A stretch of DNA of 64,000 nt from Coprinellus micaceus. Lineage: Eukaryota > Basidiomycota > Agaricomycetes > Agaricales > Psathyrellaceae. The stretch covers positions 1,488,001-1,552,000 of the forward strand of contig OX596340.1 of NCBI GenBank assembly GCA_951394405.1, in the 5' to 3' direction. Numbering within the stretch: position 1 is the stretch's first letter; each line of letters opens with the position of its first letter. The translations under genes were made by a program, and so were the position numbers. Below, piece by piece: positions 12,001 through 22,655 of the stretch. The notes beneath the pieces were generated by a model. It did no database searches. It saw nothing but the letters and a program-made list of their open reading frames with translations, and was not told the origin of the DNA.

Positions 12001-14770
12001 AATGTCTTGGTTCGTTAGGTCAACACCATCACCTCTGAGAAGCATCCGGTCAGTGAACTTGACTTTCGCATATCATTCGGCTATTCATTCTCTTCAAGAC
12101 CGGCTATATAGTTAGCAACGCGGACGATCTTCTTGGTCTGTTCGACGCCGACTTTGGTATTCTGGTCATCGGAGAGGGTGCCAAGATCTTGGGGCCCAAC
12201 CAGAACGGACAAGAAATCCTCATCATGGCCGAGTATCTGAGACTGAAACAATTTAGGTACGTCCCCTAGAGCCTGCTATCGGCCCCGTCGGAAATTCATA
12301 CTGGTTACCAGTACGATCCAAGCCTCACAGGCCGTTATAAACGACTACCCTGACCTTAGGCTAACGACAGGTAACTCCCTTCTATCGCTGCCAGACTATT
12401 ATGACGGCATGATAAAATATTGATCTCACCACAGGTTTGGAAGTCGTCGCTGGGCTGCTTTACGTCCCGCTCTCTCGAGGAGGACGGGATTTCATCGCAT
12501 TTCTGCGTCGCGGACAGCCGAAGAGTGTGAAGTGGGCAGGCAAGCCATATAAGGGTCGAAAAAGTGGTGTGTTGGAGCCTAGGAAGAGCTTCAAGGCGTG
12601 GTCGGAGACGGTAGCGGGGAGATGTAGAGCCTGGACGGATGAGCAACTTGAGACGGCTGGGGTTCTGGCGTTAGTTTATGGAAAGGTACGTTTGAATGAA
12701 GGCAATCTGCACATACATGCTGATTGTCTTCGTAGTTCATTGAAGTTTGGAGGCAGAAGGAGAGCGCAATGGAAACGACGAAGCTGACCAACCTACTGCT
12801 CTCTAATGCGAGCCACGAAGGTCGGTAAATGAGCTGTACGGTGAAGGTGGTGTTCTCACCGTTATTTCCTGGGTCCAGTTCGAACACCCCTGAACCACAT
12901 CATAAACTATCTCGAGCTGGCCCTCAATGGTAGCTTGGATGGTGAAACCCGAGAGAACCTTCGAAGATCACATGCCGCATCCAAGGGTCTCCTCTTCACC
13001 ATCAACGATCTCCTGGTCTGTTCCTCGCCGTCGTTGGTGTCGACCTTGTGATTAACAATAATCTAAAGGACTTGACTCGCCATGAAAGTGGGAATGAGAC
13101 ATCTTTCAATGAACCATTCCATCTGCATCGCGCGATAGGAGAAGCGACAGCACTTTATCGCCGGGAAGCAGAAAGGCGAGGTCTTGAGTTCAAGCTCGAA
13201 GTCCAGGATGTACCGACGTTCGTGGTGGGCGACTCAAAGAAGATGACGACGGTCGTGCAAAACCTGGTGGCCAATGCTCGTAAGTGCTGTCCTCTTTGTT
13301 GCGATCAGCTCCTCAGCGTCTGTTTCGCAGTCAAGTACACAGAGAAGGGGGAGATCGCAGTAAAATGCTCAACGTACGGAGAACCGGAGGGGCTACGGTG
13401 CGAAGACCAAACGGTTATTCAGATCGTCGTGGCGGACTCCGGATCTGGCATTGAAGGAGCCAAACTAGAGAGCATTTTCAGGGAATTCGAGCAGGTCGAA
13501 TCAACCGAGGCCAAGGGCAGTAATAAAGTCGCCGGAGTGGGCCTTGGCTTGGCCGTAGTCGCCCGAATCGTCGAACAGCTCGGGGGCCAACTGCGAGTCG
13601 ACTCGATCGTTGGCAAAGGAAGCCGATTCTCCTTCCTTCTCCCCCTGTCTCTGTGTCAACAGACTCCCATGTCTGATGAATCGGGAAATCACTCAACCTC
13701 CGGCCACTCGTCCGCAGTGTCCTCCAAGGCTTCTTTCAGGTCAAATACGCGGTCTGCGACCTCGGAGATCGACAACCTTGTAGAGGCGCTCTCAACGAGC
13801 CATCTGGTCGGCCCAGATCCCTCTGAAACGGGGCCCCAGGGTGGAACCGCAGAAGAGTCGGCCGATGGGATATTCCCTGTGACGGGATCTCAGTATCCCA
13901 TACATCCGGTCAAGTTCGATCCATACAACGAACCTGGGCTGCGAAAGGCGGCGGCAGAAGCGGCGAAAAACCTTCGTACACCGCCGGTAGTAGGAGGCCA
14001 TAAACCGAATAAACTGGGGTTCTTTTCATCGACCTCGCCGTCCACATCTCCATCGCACGGGCCAACCTCTCCCTTCCTCCATCGGAACGACAACACGTCG
14101 AACAAGTTGAAGGTGCTCATTGTTGAGGTTTGCTTATTTCCATCCATGCAACCACCCCATTCGCCTTACTGAAGTCGCCACTCCAGGACAATGACATCAA
14201 CAGGTTCATCCTCAGTAAGCGCCTCAACATGAGCGGACACACAGTCGTCAATACTACCAACGGTCAAGAAGCCGTTGAGATGATCGAGAGTGACAAAGCC
14301 TTCGATCTCGTCTTCATGGACATCCAGTAAGTCTTCCCCTCGGTACGGAGTTGGCCATCGTCTGACCAGAATGACTTAGAATGCCTATTCTCGATGGCTT
14401 CGGAGCTACGCAACGGATTCGGGAAATCGAGCAGCAATTCGAAGCGAAATGGGGGTCCATATCTCCTCGCCCTTCCAAAAAGTTAAATGGACGGATTCCC
14501 ATCTTCGCCGTTTCTGCGTCCCTGCGAGAGAGCCAACGAGACGAACTCATGCGCTATGGATTGGACGGCTGGATCCTGAAGCCTGTCGACTTCAAGAGAC
14601 TTAACGTTGTCATGCAGGGAGTACTCGACCCTGCGCGAAGAAGGCAAGATATGTATCGGCCTGGGTGTAGCTGGGAAAGTGGGGGATGGCTTTCCTCCAG
14701 GATGCCCGACGACCCGGACGATGCTCCATCTCTCCTCACCCCTTCTTCTTCGTCGTTAGCAATCAGCTGA
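9027..14770 (+). CDS. Fungal phytochrome, hybrid histidine kinase (red/far-red photoreceptor)
   Basis: Bilin photoreceptor of the fungal Fph class. Seventeen exons end at 10280, 11316, 11391, 11528, 11626, 11720, 11957, 12052, 12256, 12370, 12685, 12820, 13015, 13279, 14127, 14326 and 14770, giving 1,616 aa if ATG 9027 is used. After a ~370-residue low-complexity head comes the N-terminal PAS with the bilin-binding Cys at about residue 382 (RCEDEPIRTPGAVQGFG). The GAF domain follows from ~665 (PAADIP, then HCYLRAMSPIH), then PHY. HisKA carries the H-box SHEVRTPLNHI (His ~1057). HATPase has N, G1 and G2 boxes (QNLVANALKYTEKG, VADSGSGIEG, GVGLGLAV). The response regulator has VEDND, VFMDIQMP (Asp ~1485) and LKPVD. 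Exon 3 is 22 nt and an intron splits the H-box codon run. In-frame ATGs at 9063 and 9301 are other possible starts. Confidence 0.95.
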
Positions 14771-15341
14771 AGTCCGCCGCGACGCTCTTCATTTGTGACA
14801 TCAAAGGCCCGTCTGCCTACGCGACGTGCACTGAGGGAAGTTATTATATCCATCCTCGAGCCCCCTCGCGTTGCAGCCGTGAATCTACACATTCGCCATT
14901 CCTCTTCGTCTTACTCGATCTCTTGCGCCATGTACTCATAACTGATCTGCTTCTTGATTTCGCGGTCGTATATCTTTTCCCTCATGTTCGTACACTTTAA
15001 ATTTTCGGTTATCTAGCCGACCTAGTTCTCTTCCATCGATCCGCACATCGTCAGTTGTTTACCTTTCTCCCTCGCGCTTTCTTTTGGGCTTGTGGTTGCA
15101 ATCATATACACGACGCATTTTGCAATGGACATCCCTTAGGCCTAGGCACCTAGGCATAACATGTGTATTACTTACTAGCTTACCTTACTGCATATCTTAA
15201 CTGGATTGGTATCGACCTCCCTTCAATGCTTTGCCGTAGTTTCCGAGTGCTAGACGCCGTCCGGGTGTGGCGGACATTGCAGCCACGGTGTGGTCAGAAG
15301 GCGCGCCTCCTGCGACTTGAGCACGTACCACCATCGGCACC
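14771..15341. other. Intergenic, phytochrome 3' side to F-box gene
   Basis: About 570 bp with pyrimidine-rich runs near 14880-15080, as expected of a 3' untranslated region followed by a promoter. I see no gene or repeat. Confidence 0.5.
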
Positions 15342-16811
15342 ATGTCCGCGAAACTTGCCTACCAGCAAGCACCAGCAAACCTCCCGGATATCCCAATTGA
15401 AATTTGGGGTTCAATTCTGCGATTCGCGACGCGTGTTCCAGACACTTTGGAGGACTTATCGATGGAGAGGTACATGGGTAGTCATCTGAGGTCGAAGCGG
15501 TATCAGGAAGCCCTGGTAGGTTCCAGACGCCTCAAGATTACCACCGATGGAGTAGTTAATTTTTTATTTTATTTTACTCAGGTGACAAAACGATACGTCG
15601 TTCGTGTCTGCAACGCCTGGAACCAGCTGGGGACGCCATTTCTCTACGAGCACATTCAGATTCGCCACCTCCGCGACCTCAATACGACACTAGAACCTTT
15701 GGCACTCCCTTTCACAGGACGTGGGAGCGATATTGCGCCGACATTTGGCCACTTGACGAGGAGACTGGATATCTCACTAGCTGGGGAACGTAGTTTTGAC
15801 CGGGATGGGAGGGGGATCTCCGTTCTTGAGCTCTTCAAGCTCACCCCAAGCCTCGTAATCGCCCGGATGGACTATGAGGCTTTCAGGTGGATCATGTCAG
15901 ACTTTATCTGGATGAGGTGTAGGGATGGGATGGATGTCTTCCTGCCGAACCTGGAACGTATAGACCTCGCAGAGCCATTTCTGGCCCCCGTCCCGCCCTT
16001 CGCCTCCAGGTACCTTACGTTGATGGATTGCCACCCAAATCTACAGCGACTCGATTTAATGGCCGCTCGCCTCACACACGACATTCCAGCCTTCCAGTTA
16101 CCTCACATTGCACACACCTGGCCCGCCGTACGAGAAATCGACTTCTTTCCGGACGAGCTTGCAGTGTGGGATGCGATATTTCCCCCAGGTGCATTCCCCA
16201 ATCTAGAGAAGGCGGTCGCGCTTTGTCACTCACGGACCGTGGACAATTTCGCGAAGTGCCTTCAGGCCCACGGACGACATCTCAGAAGCGTCTTGTTGGT
16301 ATACAACGATTCGATGACTACCAGGACCCACGATCGATCACTCTCGATGTGGTACGATCCAGGGGTGGTGCTGGAAATTATGAAGGAGTCATGCCCGGCA
16401 TTGGAGGAACTGTCTTTCAGTGCCACTGGCGCCCAAATACCGTCGGCGCAAGACGATGGTCGGGCTTCCGCAATCATCGAAACGGTAACGACCCTCGGAG
16501 TCGAGATCGGGGCCAAGCACTTCCAGTTCTCCAAGAAGATATGCAAGGGGTTTCTTGAGAGTGCACTTTCGTGGACTGACCGGAGACGTCTATCCAATCT
16601 ACGCACAATCAGGTTCATATCAGAAGTTAACGTCTTGCATATGCAGAGGTGCCATGCCAAAAAGCTCGACAGTTTCTTGGATAAATGCGACTCGGCGGGT
16701 GTTGTCGTCCAGGACAGCTTCCGCACTCCTTTGAGCAGCCGGCGGAGTCAGGTCACTGGAGCTGGGACTCGTTCGAATTCTCGCGAAAATTCTGCCCTAG
16801 GAGGTATATGA
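15342..16811 (+). CDS. F-box-like protein, substrate receptor candidate
   Basis: Protein with an N-terminal F-box-like segment (LPDIPIEIWGSILRFATRVPD, about residues 14-34), followed by ~430 residues with weak leucine-rich spacing (for example MDCHPNLQRLDLMAARL). This is the common layout of Agaricomycete F-box proteins that would bind Skp1 in an SCF ligase; the substrate is unknown. The reading frame is open throughout (489 aa), but bases 15516-15581 look like a 66-nt phase-0 intron (GTAGGT..CTCAG, T-rich end). Removing it gives 467 aa and joins EAL to VTKRYVVRVCNAWNQLG, a better F-box continuation. The stop lies 67 bp from the convergent DLD stop. The family expands rapidly, so orthology is hard to assign. 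Confidence 0.78.
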   Translation: MSAKLAYQQAPANLPDIPIEIWGSILRFATRVPDTLEDLSMERYMGSHLRSKRYQEALVGSRRLKITTDGVVNFLFYFTQVTKRYVVRVCNAWNQLGTPFLYEHIQIRHLRDLNTTLEPLALPFTGRGSDIAPTFGHLTRRLDISLAGERSFDRDGRGISVLELFKLTPSLVIARMDYEAFRWIMSDFIWMRCRDGMDVFLPNLERIDLAEPFLAPVPPFASRYLTLMDCHPNLQRLDLMAARLTHDIPAFQLPHIAHTWPAVREIDFFPDELAVWDAIFPPGAFPNLEKAVALCHSRTVDNFAKCLQAHGRHLRSVLLVYNDSMTTRTHDRSLSMWYDPGVVLEIMKESCPALEELSFSATGAQIPSAQDDGRASAIIETVTTLGVEIGAKHFQFSKKICKGFLESALSWTDRRRLSNLRTIRFISEVNVLHMQRCHAKKLDSFLDKCDSAGVVVQDSFRTPLSSRRSQVTGAGTRSNSRENSALGGI

Positions 16812-16878
16812 TATATGATAGCGCTCGAACGTCAGTACATGGTGTGCGTAGTATTCATGAGTGTATGTCAGGATGCCT

Positions 16879-19226
16879 CTAATGCTTTCCCTTGGTATCT
16901 TCGTCATCTGGGTATAGCTAGGGTGGGTGAGTATAACGATAGATGCGGCAAACCGAGAGCGAATCCACTTGCCTTGCCTGGATTGAACAGGTTATTGGGG
17001 TCCAGGGTCTTCTTTATTGTTTTCATCAATTTCACGGTCCCTTCACCGAGCTCCTCAACGAGGTACTCCTTTTTCCCAATACCAACGCCATGTTCACCAG
17101 TACCTGTGAATCTGGAGGTCGATCGCCAGTCTCTCGAAGGGTGATGAAGGCAACGTACATGTCCCATCGAGCGCAATGGCCCGCCTCACCATCCGGCTCA
17201 CGGCTTGATGCGCTCGTTCATGCTCTTCCTCCGTCTTGAACAGAATCAAGGCATGGAAGTTACCATCCCCTACATGGCCCACGATCGTAGACAATAAGCC
17301 AATCTCGGCAAGATCTTTCTTGGTCTCGTGGACTAGCTCCGGAAGCTTCGACACGGGGACACTGTCGAGGGTTGCGTTAACCTCTACTATTCGCCCTGCG
17401 TCGATCTTCTCAACCTACCAAACATCGGTACTCCAGCCCCTGCCTCCGGGCAGCAGCGACAAGCCAGAGTACAGGGCATTCTTCCTGTCTTCCCACAACT
17501 CCTCTGCTTCTTGCTTGTCCTTGGCGAGCTGGAAGTCTGTCGCACCGTATTTGCGCACAATCTTCTTCACGATCTCCGCAGACTCTTTGAGAGAGGAAGG
17601 GGTAGGGCCCTGGAACTTGAAGTAGAGGCTGTCCTTCTCTGGCCACTTGCGCTTGGAGGCTCCATATACGTTCGTGGCTTGCATGAACTTGTCGTCTACC
17701 AGCTCCACACATTCTAGAGATTCGTGTTAAAATATCGGTGGTAAACACGAGGAGTGGACGCTTACGGATCCCGACACCCGCATTGATGATCTCGCCGACA
17801 GCCTCAGTCGCTGCCCGAACGTTAGGGAATTGGGCAACGGCGACGGTCGTTGGGAGGAGTGGTGTGAGCTTGAGTGTCACTAGACGAATGCTGAACGGTC
17901 AATCAAATCGGGCAAGGGGTATCAGAGGAACGTACGCTCTGTAACAATGCCCAGTGTGCCTTCAGCTCCGATGAAGAGCTTGGTCATGTCGGGCCCTGCC
18001 GAAGACTTTCGAGACCGTTGTCTAGTCTTGATTACTTCGCCGTTGGGGAGCACAACAGTCTGTCAATACGGTTAGTAAGTAATGCATGACGATGACAAGT
18101 CGGCTTACTGCGTTCAAGAACCATTCTCCCTTTGCGGTACCATAGCGAACGGCGTTGGCTAGGTTGGACGATTAAATGTGGAGGCGTTGAGGGGCCGATA
18201 AGGACGCACTTCCTGAGCAGCCCGTGCTAAACATGCCGCCGATGGTCGCAGTTGGGGCCGGGTCGAGCTGGCGAAGGAGCATTAGGTACGCTGACGTGGA
18301 CCGTCAAAGCGCCTTACCGGGAAGAACAGCGGAATGCCTGGTGAATCATATCGAGAAAGTTAATATCCTATGATAAGGGACGAGAGCGGAGGAGCCTACC
18401 CATTTCCGCTAGGGTGTCGTTGACGTGAAGGCGTGGTGTGCCTGGTTGGCAAACCAAGTCCCCATCCTCCGCTGGAAAAATGTTCTCAGGGACGAGCCAA
18501 GGATCGCAGGAGGTAGGCGCACCATGAATAGCCAGAATCTTATTCATATGGCTTAGGTTGACGCATATGCCCCCGTTCTGCGCGCCTCGGAAGTGGCCTT
18601 CCAGACTTGTCGCGCCAGAATACGGCACGATGGGCATGCGATACTTGTTGGCAATCTTGACGACCTTTACCACGTCCTCCGTAGTCTCCGGAAACACGAC
18701 CACGGTGTGAGCGACGGCTAGGAGGCGGTGAACAGTGAGCAATGTTACAACGTGACGATGAACGCGTGAAAGCAACGGCAGGATGACGGTATGTACCTGG
18801 ATGATAGTCATTGACTGAGAAACCATGTGCATGAAGATCGTCAGGATTTGTGGAGACACCGCCATCGATGTGTGACAGTTCCTGTCTAAGCGATTCGATG
18901 GCCTGCTCGAAGTCTTCAGGTGTCCCATACATTGGTGTTTCCCGAGCTTGATTACGTTTGGCGGGGGACCCGTAGTACCATCGCTCGCCAACCAACGCCA
19001 GCGCCGTGATGCAAGCGCCGTAAGATAAGGCCAAGTTCAATTTACTTGGGTGGTTCTGGCCCTTCGAATCCGATCTGTCTTGCCCTGGTTGCTCCCCGGT
19101 GGAATAGAGTCGTGGACTAGGGTGTACATGTGCTCGAGGGTTGAGCAGGAGATAGGTCGTTGCTGGGACTCTCTGTCTGCGGCAAGAGCGTGTTGTGAGG
19201 CGACCTAAGGTGCGAGGAGAAAGCAT
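16879..19226 (-). CDS. DLD1: D-lactate dehydrogenase (cytochrome), mitochondrial FAD enzyme
   Basis: FAD-linked oxidase that turns D-lactate into pyruvate and passes electrons to cytochrome c at the mitochondrial inner membrane. Twelve exons: 19226-18797, 18717-18523, 18471-18400, 18337-18318 (20 nt), 18267-18210, 18158-18109, 18059-17936, 17879-17766, 17713-17419, 17361-17159, 17103-16973 and 16917-16879, giving 576 aa. Visible are an Arg-rich presequence, a hydrophobic stretch ([15 protein letters not shown]), the FAD-binding loop [30 protein letters not shown], and the C-terminal [28 protein letters not shown] and [15 protein letters not shown]. The last intron (16972-16918) begins GCAAGT, a classic GC-AG donor; without it the conserved NPGKLYPD end is lost. 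ATG 19226 opens the presequence; the frame upstream has only a TTG. The gene diverges from mS41. Confidence 0.94.
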
Positions 19227-19731
19227 GGCGAAGCTAAGGTAGAATGGTCCGCTCACTTCCCACCTGCTTATATAGCAGTCCAAGGTTCAACTCCCTGAAC
19301 AGTGTTTGTGGGCTCTCCGCCTTGTCATCGCCATCAACCGCGCTGGTGACGCGAAGACGGGTATAGTGCCACCGTGCCAGTATTGTGAACTGAATACGAG
19401 TTCTTGCGCTTGGAGGGGTCTCCAGATGGCAAGGGTAGTCCGGGAAAGGCCAAAAGTCCTCCGAGCTGTGCCCTGTATGTCGACGCTGGATTTGGCAGTG
19501 AGCTGGGTGTACTTAACATGGTTATGGACGTCTGTGGGAGTTCATCATGCCAATCCCCGCCTCGGCAAGTCCCGCCAATTCCCTTTTTGAGACCCGCTCG
19601 GATGTTGTGGGTGACTAAGCTTCCAAAATGTCCCGTCACTGTTGACAATTCCGTCGCGGTTGTTCAGTTCTCCTCCTCATATTTCGCTACGTTCCAGGAT
19701 AAGGCCATTTGGAGCTCTCCAAGGACCCAAT
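19227..19731. other. Shared promoter region of DLD1 and mS41
   Basis: Divergent spacer of 505 bp between two nuclear genes for mitochondrial proteins. ORFs on both strands here (for example 19334-19648) have no family resemblance and look like chance. No clear motif repeat was seen. Confidence 0.5.
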
Positions 19732-20328
19732 ATGTCGCTGCTTTCATCGTGGTCGTCGAACTTTGCTCGGCCTATCGCTGCCCTGACGCGCTCAGCCGCG
19801 ACAGCAGCTGTCCAGCGACCGATTCCTCCGGCTCGGGGTACACCTCATATTCTGCTATGCTATGTTCTTCTTGATGTCTTACAAATGGACTAGGTGCTAT
19901 CAACTCTACGGATACCTTCCTCAAGGCTATTGGGCGGGAGTCCGAGACCAAAGTCACGCCGAACAGTTGGAAGGAGTTCTGGGGTTATGACGGTCAGGCC
20001 TTGAGAAAGGCCGGACTAGCTGTACGGGATCGAAGGTGCGTTCCCAACTTGCCTTCTGGTCAGGTACATACGCTCACCGTCTATATACACCCTCTCATAG
20101 ATACATTCTCTGGTGCATGGAGAAGTTCCGCCAGGGCTTCAATCCCGGGGAATTCGCTCATGATCCCCGGCCGAAAAAGACTGTCCGAGGGTGCGTGGTG
20201 TTCCCAAACTGTGCTTTACGCTGATTCCGATATCTTCGTATAGATGGGGACCCAAGGTACAGAACGGCAAGCGTATCCGGTCGAAACGTATCAAGGACAA
20301 GACCAAGAAGTTCAAGCAAACCACATAG
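19732..20328 (+). CDS. FYV4: Mitochondrial small-subunit ribosomal protein mS41 (FYV4, IGR motif)
   Basis: Mitoribosomal small-subunit protein with the IGR motif. Four exons, 19732-19837, 19894-20035, 20101-20190 and 20244-20328, give 140 aa. The N-terminal ~35 residues are rich in Ser, Ala and Arg with almost no acids, a good mitochondrial presequence. The core reads FLKAIGRESETKV, then FWGYDGQALRKAGLAVRDRRY and ILWCMEKFRQGFNPGEF, matching the IGR family. The tail is Lys-rich (KRIRSKRIKDKTKKFKQ), as expected of an rRNA-binding end. The length is close to yeast Fyv4. No single ORF shows the gene because its four exons are each under 150 nt. Confidence 0.9.
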
Positions 20329-20811
20329 CCTTTCCACACATACGTAGTGTCTTCCCTTCCCTTGAGTCCATACTTATCTTACAACTATTGCTATCGTCAA
20401 ACAAACGCGATTTCAAAACCAAGGACTCGAGAGTGAGTGAATGAACCGGCACCACTGTATTAAATGACTCTAGGGACACCGATACTCGAGAGGCAATGAA
20501 CGACAGACTGAATCGAATATCGACAGCTTTGCAGGGTAACAGGTACAGGTGAGAAGAGAGCGAAGGTTACAAAGCGATAACTACTTCAGCGATACAGCAA
20601 ATAATCCATAAAATCATGAGTGAGTCGAATGAGTTCGAGCCCGGTCGTTAGTGAGCTATTGATACAGAATGGGACAGGCAAGACGCAAGTGATCATCGTA
20701 CATCATCATAATGAAGTCAAAGTCAGAGAAAGGAAGAAGGTCATGAGTCGGAACCAAAAGATAAACATCAATCGAAAAGAACGTGTGGTGGCAGCGTCGA
20801 GAACGAATTGC
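20329..20811. other. Convergent 3' spacer between mS41 and the C2H2 gene
   Basis: About 480 bp between two facing stop codons. It should hold both transcription terminators. Nothing else is recognisable. Confidence 0.5.
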
Positions 20812-21889
20812 TCAGCAACCCTCGAGGTGACCACTCACCCATCCGGCGCAGGGATTAGCCAGGCTCTTGACGTGACGAGTGAGCGCGTCGCCGCGACTGA
20901 ATGACTGCTGGCAGCCTCCGATCCTGTGTTCGTCCCCGATCCAGTAGGTCTCGTTGCCACCGCGAAGGATGTTCCCCTGCTGCCGCTCCGAGAGTTCGTT
21001 GTACTCCGCCACGAGGACTCCCTTGCAGATGTGCGCGGTGCCCAGTGCCCGATTCTGGTCGCGAAGGTGGGCCCTGAGATGCCTCCTAAAGTCGGGCATA
21101 CGTGGTTTATTCCCCATCTTGTAATCGCATGCCTCCTCAGGGCACTGGAACTTGAGGCTCGCGGCGATGTCGTTGCGGCTGAGCGCCGCCTGCATGAGGT
21201 GGGCCGTCGAACCCTGGGACTGGAAGACACGCGAAGGGGGCGACTGACGGCCCTTCTTCACGGTTGAGTACGGGGTCTTGCGTGTGGGCTTGGAGGCGGG
21301 GGTCGCCGACCTGGCTTTGCGGCCACCGGCGGTCGAGTGGCGAGTGGCACGGCGGCGATGGGGGACGGATCGGCCGGAGCCAGGTGTGTATTCATCGTCA
21401 TCGTCGTTATCGCTGGGGAAGTACGCATCGTCGCCACGGTCCACGCGGGGCAGCGGTGCCGAGTGGGTCGTGGCGACCGTGCTCGGGACGGAGAAGGCAT
21501 TGCTGTCGGAGAGGTCGGAGATGGGGGACGCGGCGAGGAGTGGAGAGGCTTGGGGCGGGATCTTTAACAGGGAGTCGACTGGGTTCATGCTGTTAACTGG
21601 GTGGCCGAAATCATAGCTCGTGCTGACGCTTATTCTTAGTTTCCTCGACGAGAAAATAACACTAAGGCTTGACGTACCCTTCCAAAGCTCGAGGATGAAT
21701 TGTCTTCGGGGAGAACATAGGGTCGAGCAAGGCGTCCGAGTGGTATCCGGGAAAGTTCGCCGCGTATGTTTCGAAGTCAAGATCTCCAGCCGAGTAGATA
21801 GACGAATAACTCTCGTGGTTGTCGTATTGAGGCAGATCGAGGCCGAGGACCGATTGTGGGTAGGAGGAGGAAGGGGAGTATCCAGACAT
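20812..21889 (-). CDS. C2H2-type zinc finger protein, probable transcription factor
   Basis: Two exons, 21889-21678 and 21589-20812, give 329 aa. The first ~200 residues are Ser/Pro-rich and disordered, with an acidic patch (SDNDDDDEY) and basic clusters (HRRRATRH, SKPTRK) that could act as nuclear signals. The C-terminal part has two zinc-finger-like units: CPEEACDYKMGNKPRMPDF followed by RRHLRAHL, and GGCQQSFSRGDALTRHVK, with an extra Cys at HICKG. The spacing is irregular, as in many Agaricomycete C2H2 regulators. The 88-nt intron is set by frame: its acceptor lies just before ATG-AAC-CCA, and an acceptor 7 nt upstream would give an immediate stop. The last ~12 residues after NPCAGW are less sure, because a GTGAGT there could be a donor. 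Target genes are unknown. Confidence 0.75.
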
Positions 21890-22655
21890 CAAGTCGGCGG
21901 AGGGAGGGGAAGAAATCAAAGGTGAGGAGAATATTTGGAGGACTTGACCTTTATTATATACGCAACCAAACATCGCGTCCCTTTGTTACAGTCGCGAATC
22001 TGTTTAATCGCCTTGAAAGCCGTTGGTCCTCGATGTGGGTCCGACACCCTCGCGGACGTCACACCTCGTGTCAAAATGGGGTTATCAAAGAAACAAAGCT
22101 GGTACAAAGGGTCGGACCTGACGACGAAGGGACTATGGGCTTTGTTTTTGCGGCTCAGGGGTTGAGAGAAAATGTCCCTCAATTGTGGGCAGACGTCCTA
22201 CCTTTCCTCGCGTTATTGGGGGTCAGTTGAGGAGGAACTCTACTTGAAATTCATGAACTTTTGACGGGCGCTAAATCAATGTGATAACATCGAGGTCAAG
22301 GGTGTGCGACACGTGGTGACAATGCGCCAAAAACACTCACGGCTTTCTGCGATTTGCCTCATCGAGAATTGAGCAGGCCGCGTTTTCACGGGGTATGCCG
22401 AGTGGCAGTGAATGTGCATGGTGAGCGCCTGCACATTCACTGGCACTCGGCATGCCCCGTGAAAACGTGGCCTGCTCAACATTGGTGAGCGCCATTGAGG
22501 GTTGCTTCGCCTGAGTGAGGCCCAATGAACGGGGTGTTAATAAGGCCCGGAAGGCACAGCACCTGACGAACAATGGCGAAGTCAGACGTCCTGGCAAAAT
22601 CGATTGATAGCTATGGAACATGTGAGCATGCACGGTAAACAGTTTGGGGTCGTAA
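21890..22655. other. Spacer between SNIP1 3' end and C2H2 promoter, holds a long inverted repeat
   Basis: 766 bp between two minus-strand genes. Apart from the inverted repeat listed separately, I see no coding potential. Confidence 0.5.
22370..22478. repeat. Long inverted repeat (49-bp arms, 11-bp loop)
   Basis: The arms 22370-22418 and 22430-22478 are reverse complements at 46 of 49 positions, around the loop tggtgagcgcc. Two of the three mismatches would be G-U pairs in a transcript, so an RNA copy would fold into a nearly perfect hairpin. The loop 11-mer recurs directly after the right arm (22483-22493), so the right arm plus 4 nt is flanked by direct repeats. It lies about 180 bp past the SNIP1 stop and 480 bp upstream of the C2H2 start. 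It could be a foldback/MITE remnant, a small-RNA precursor or a terminator-region structure. Confidence 0.85.
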
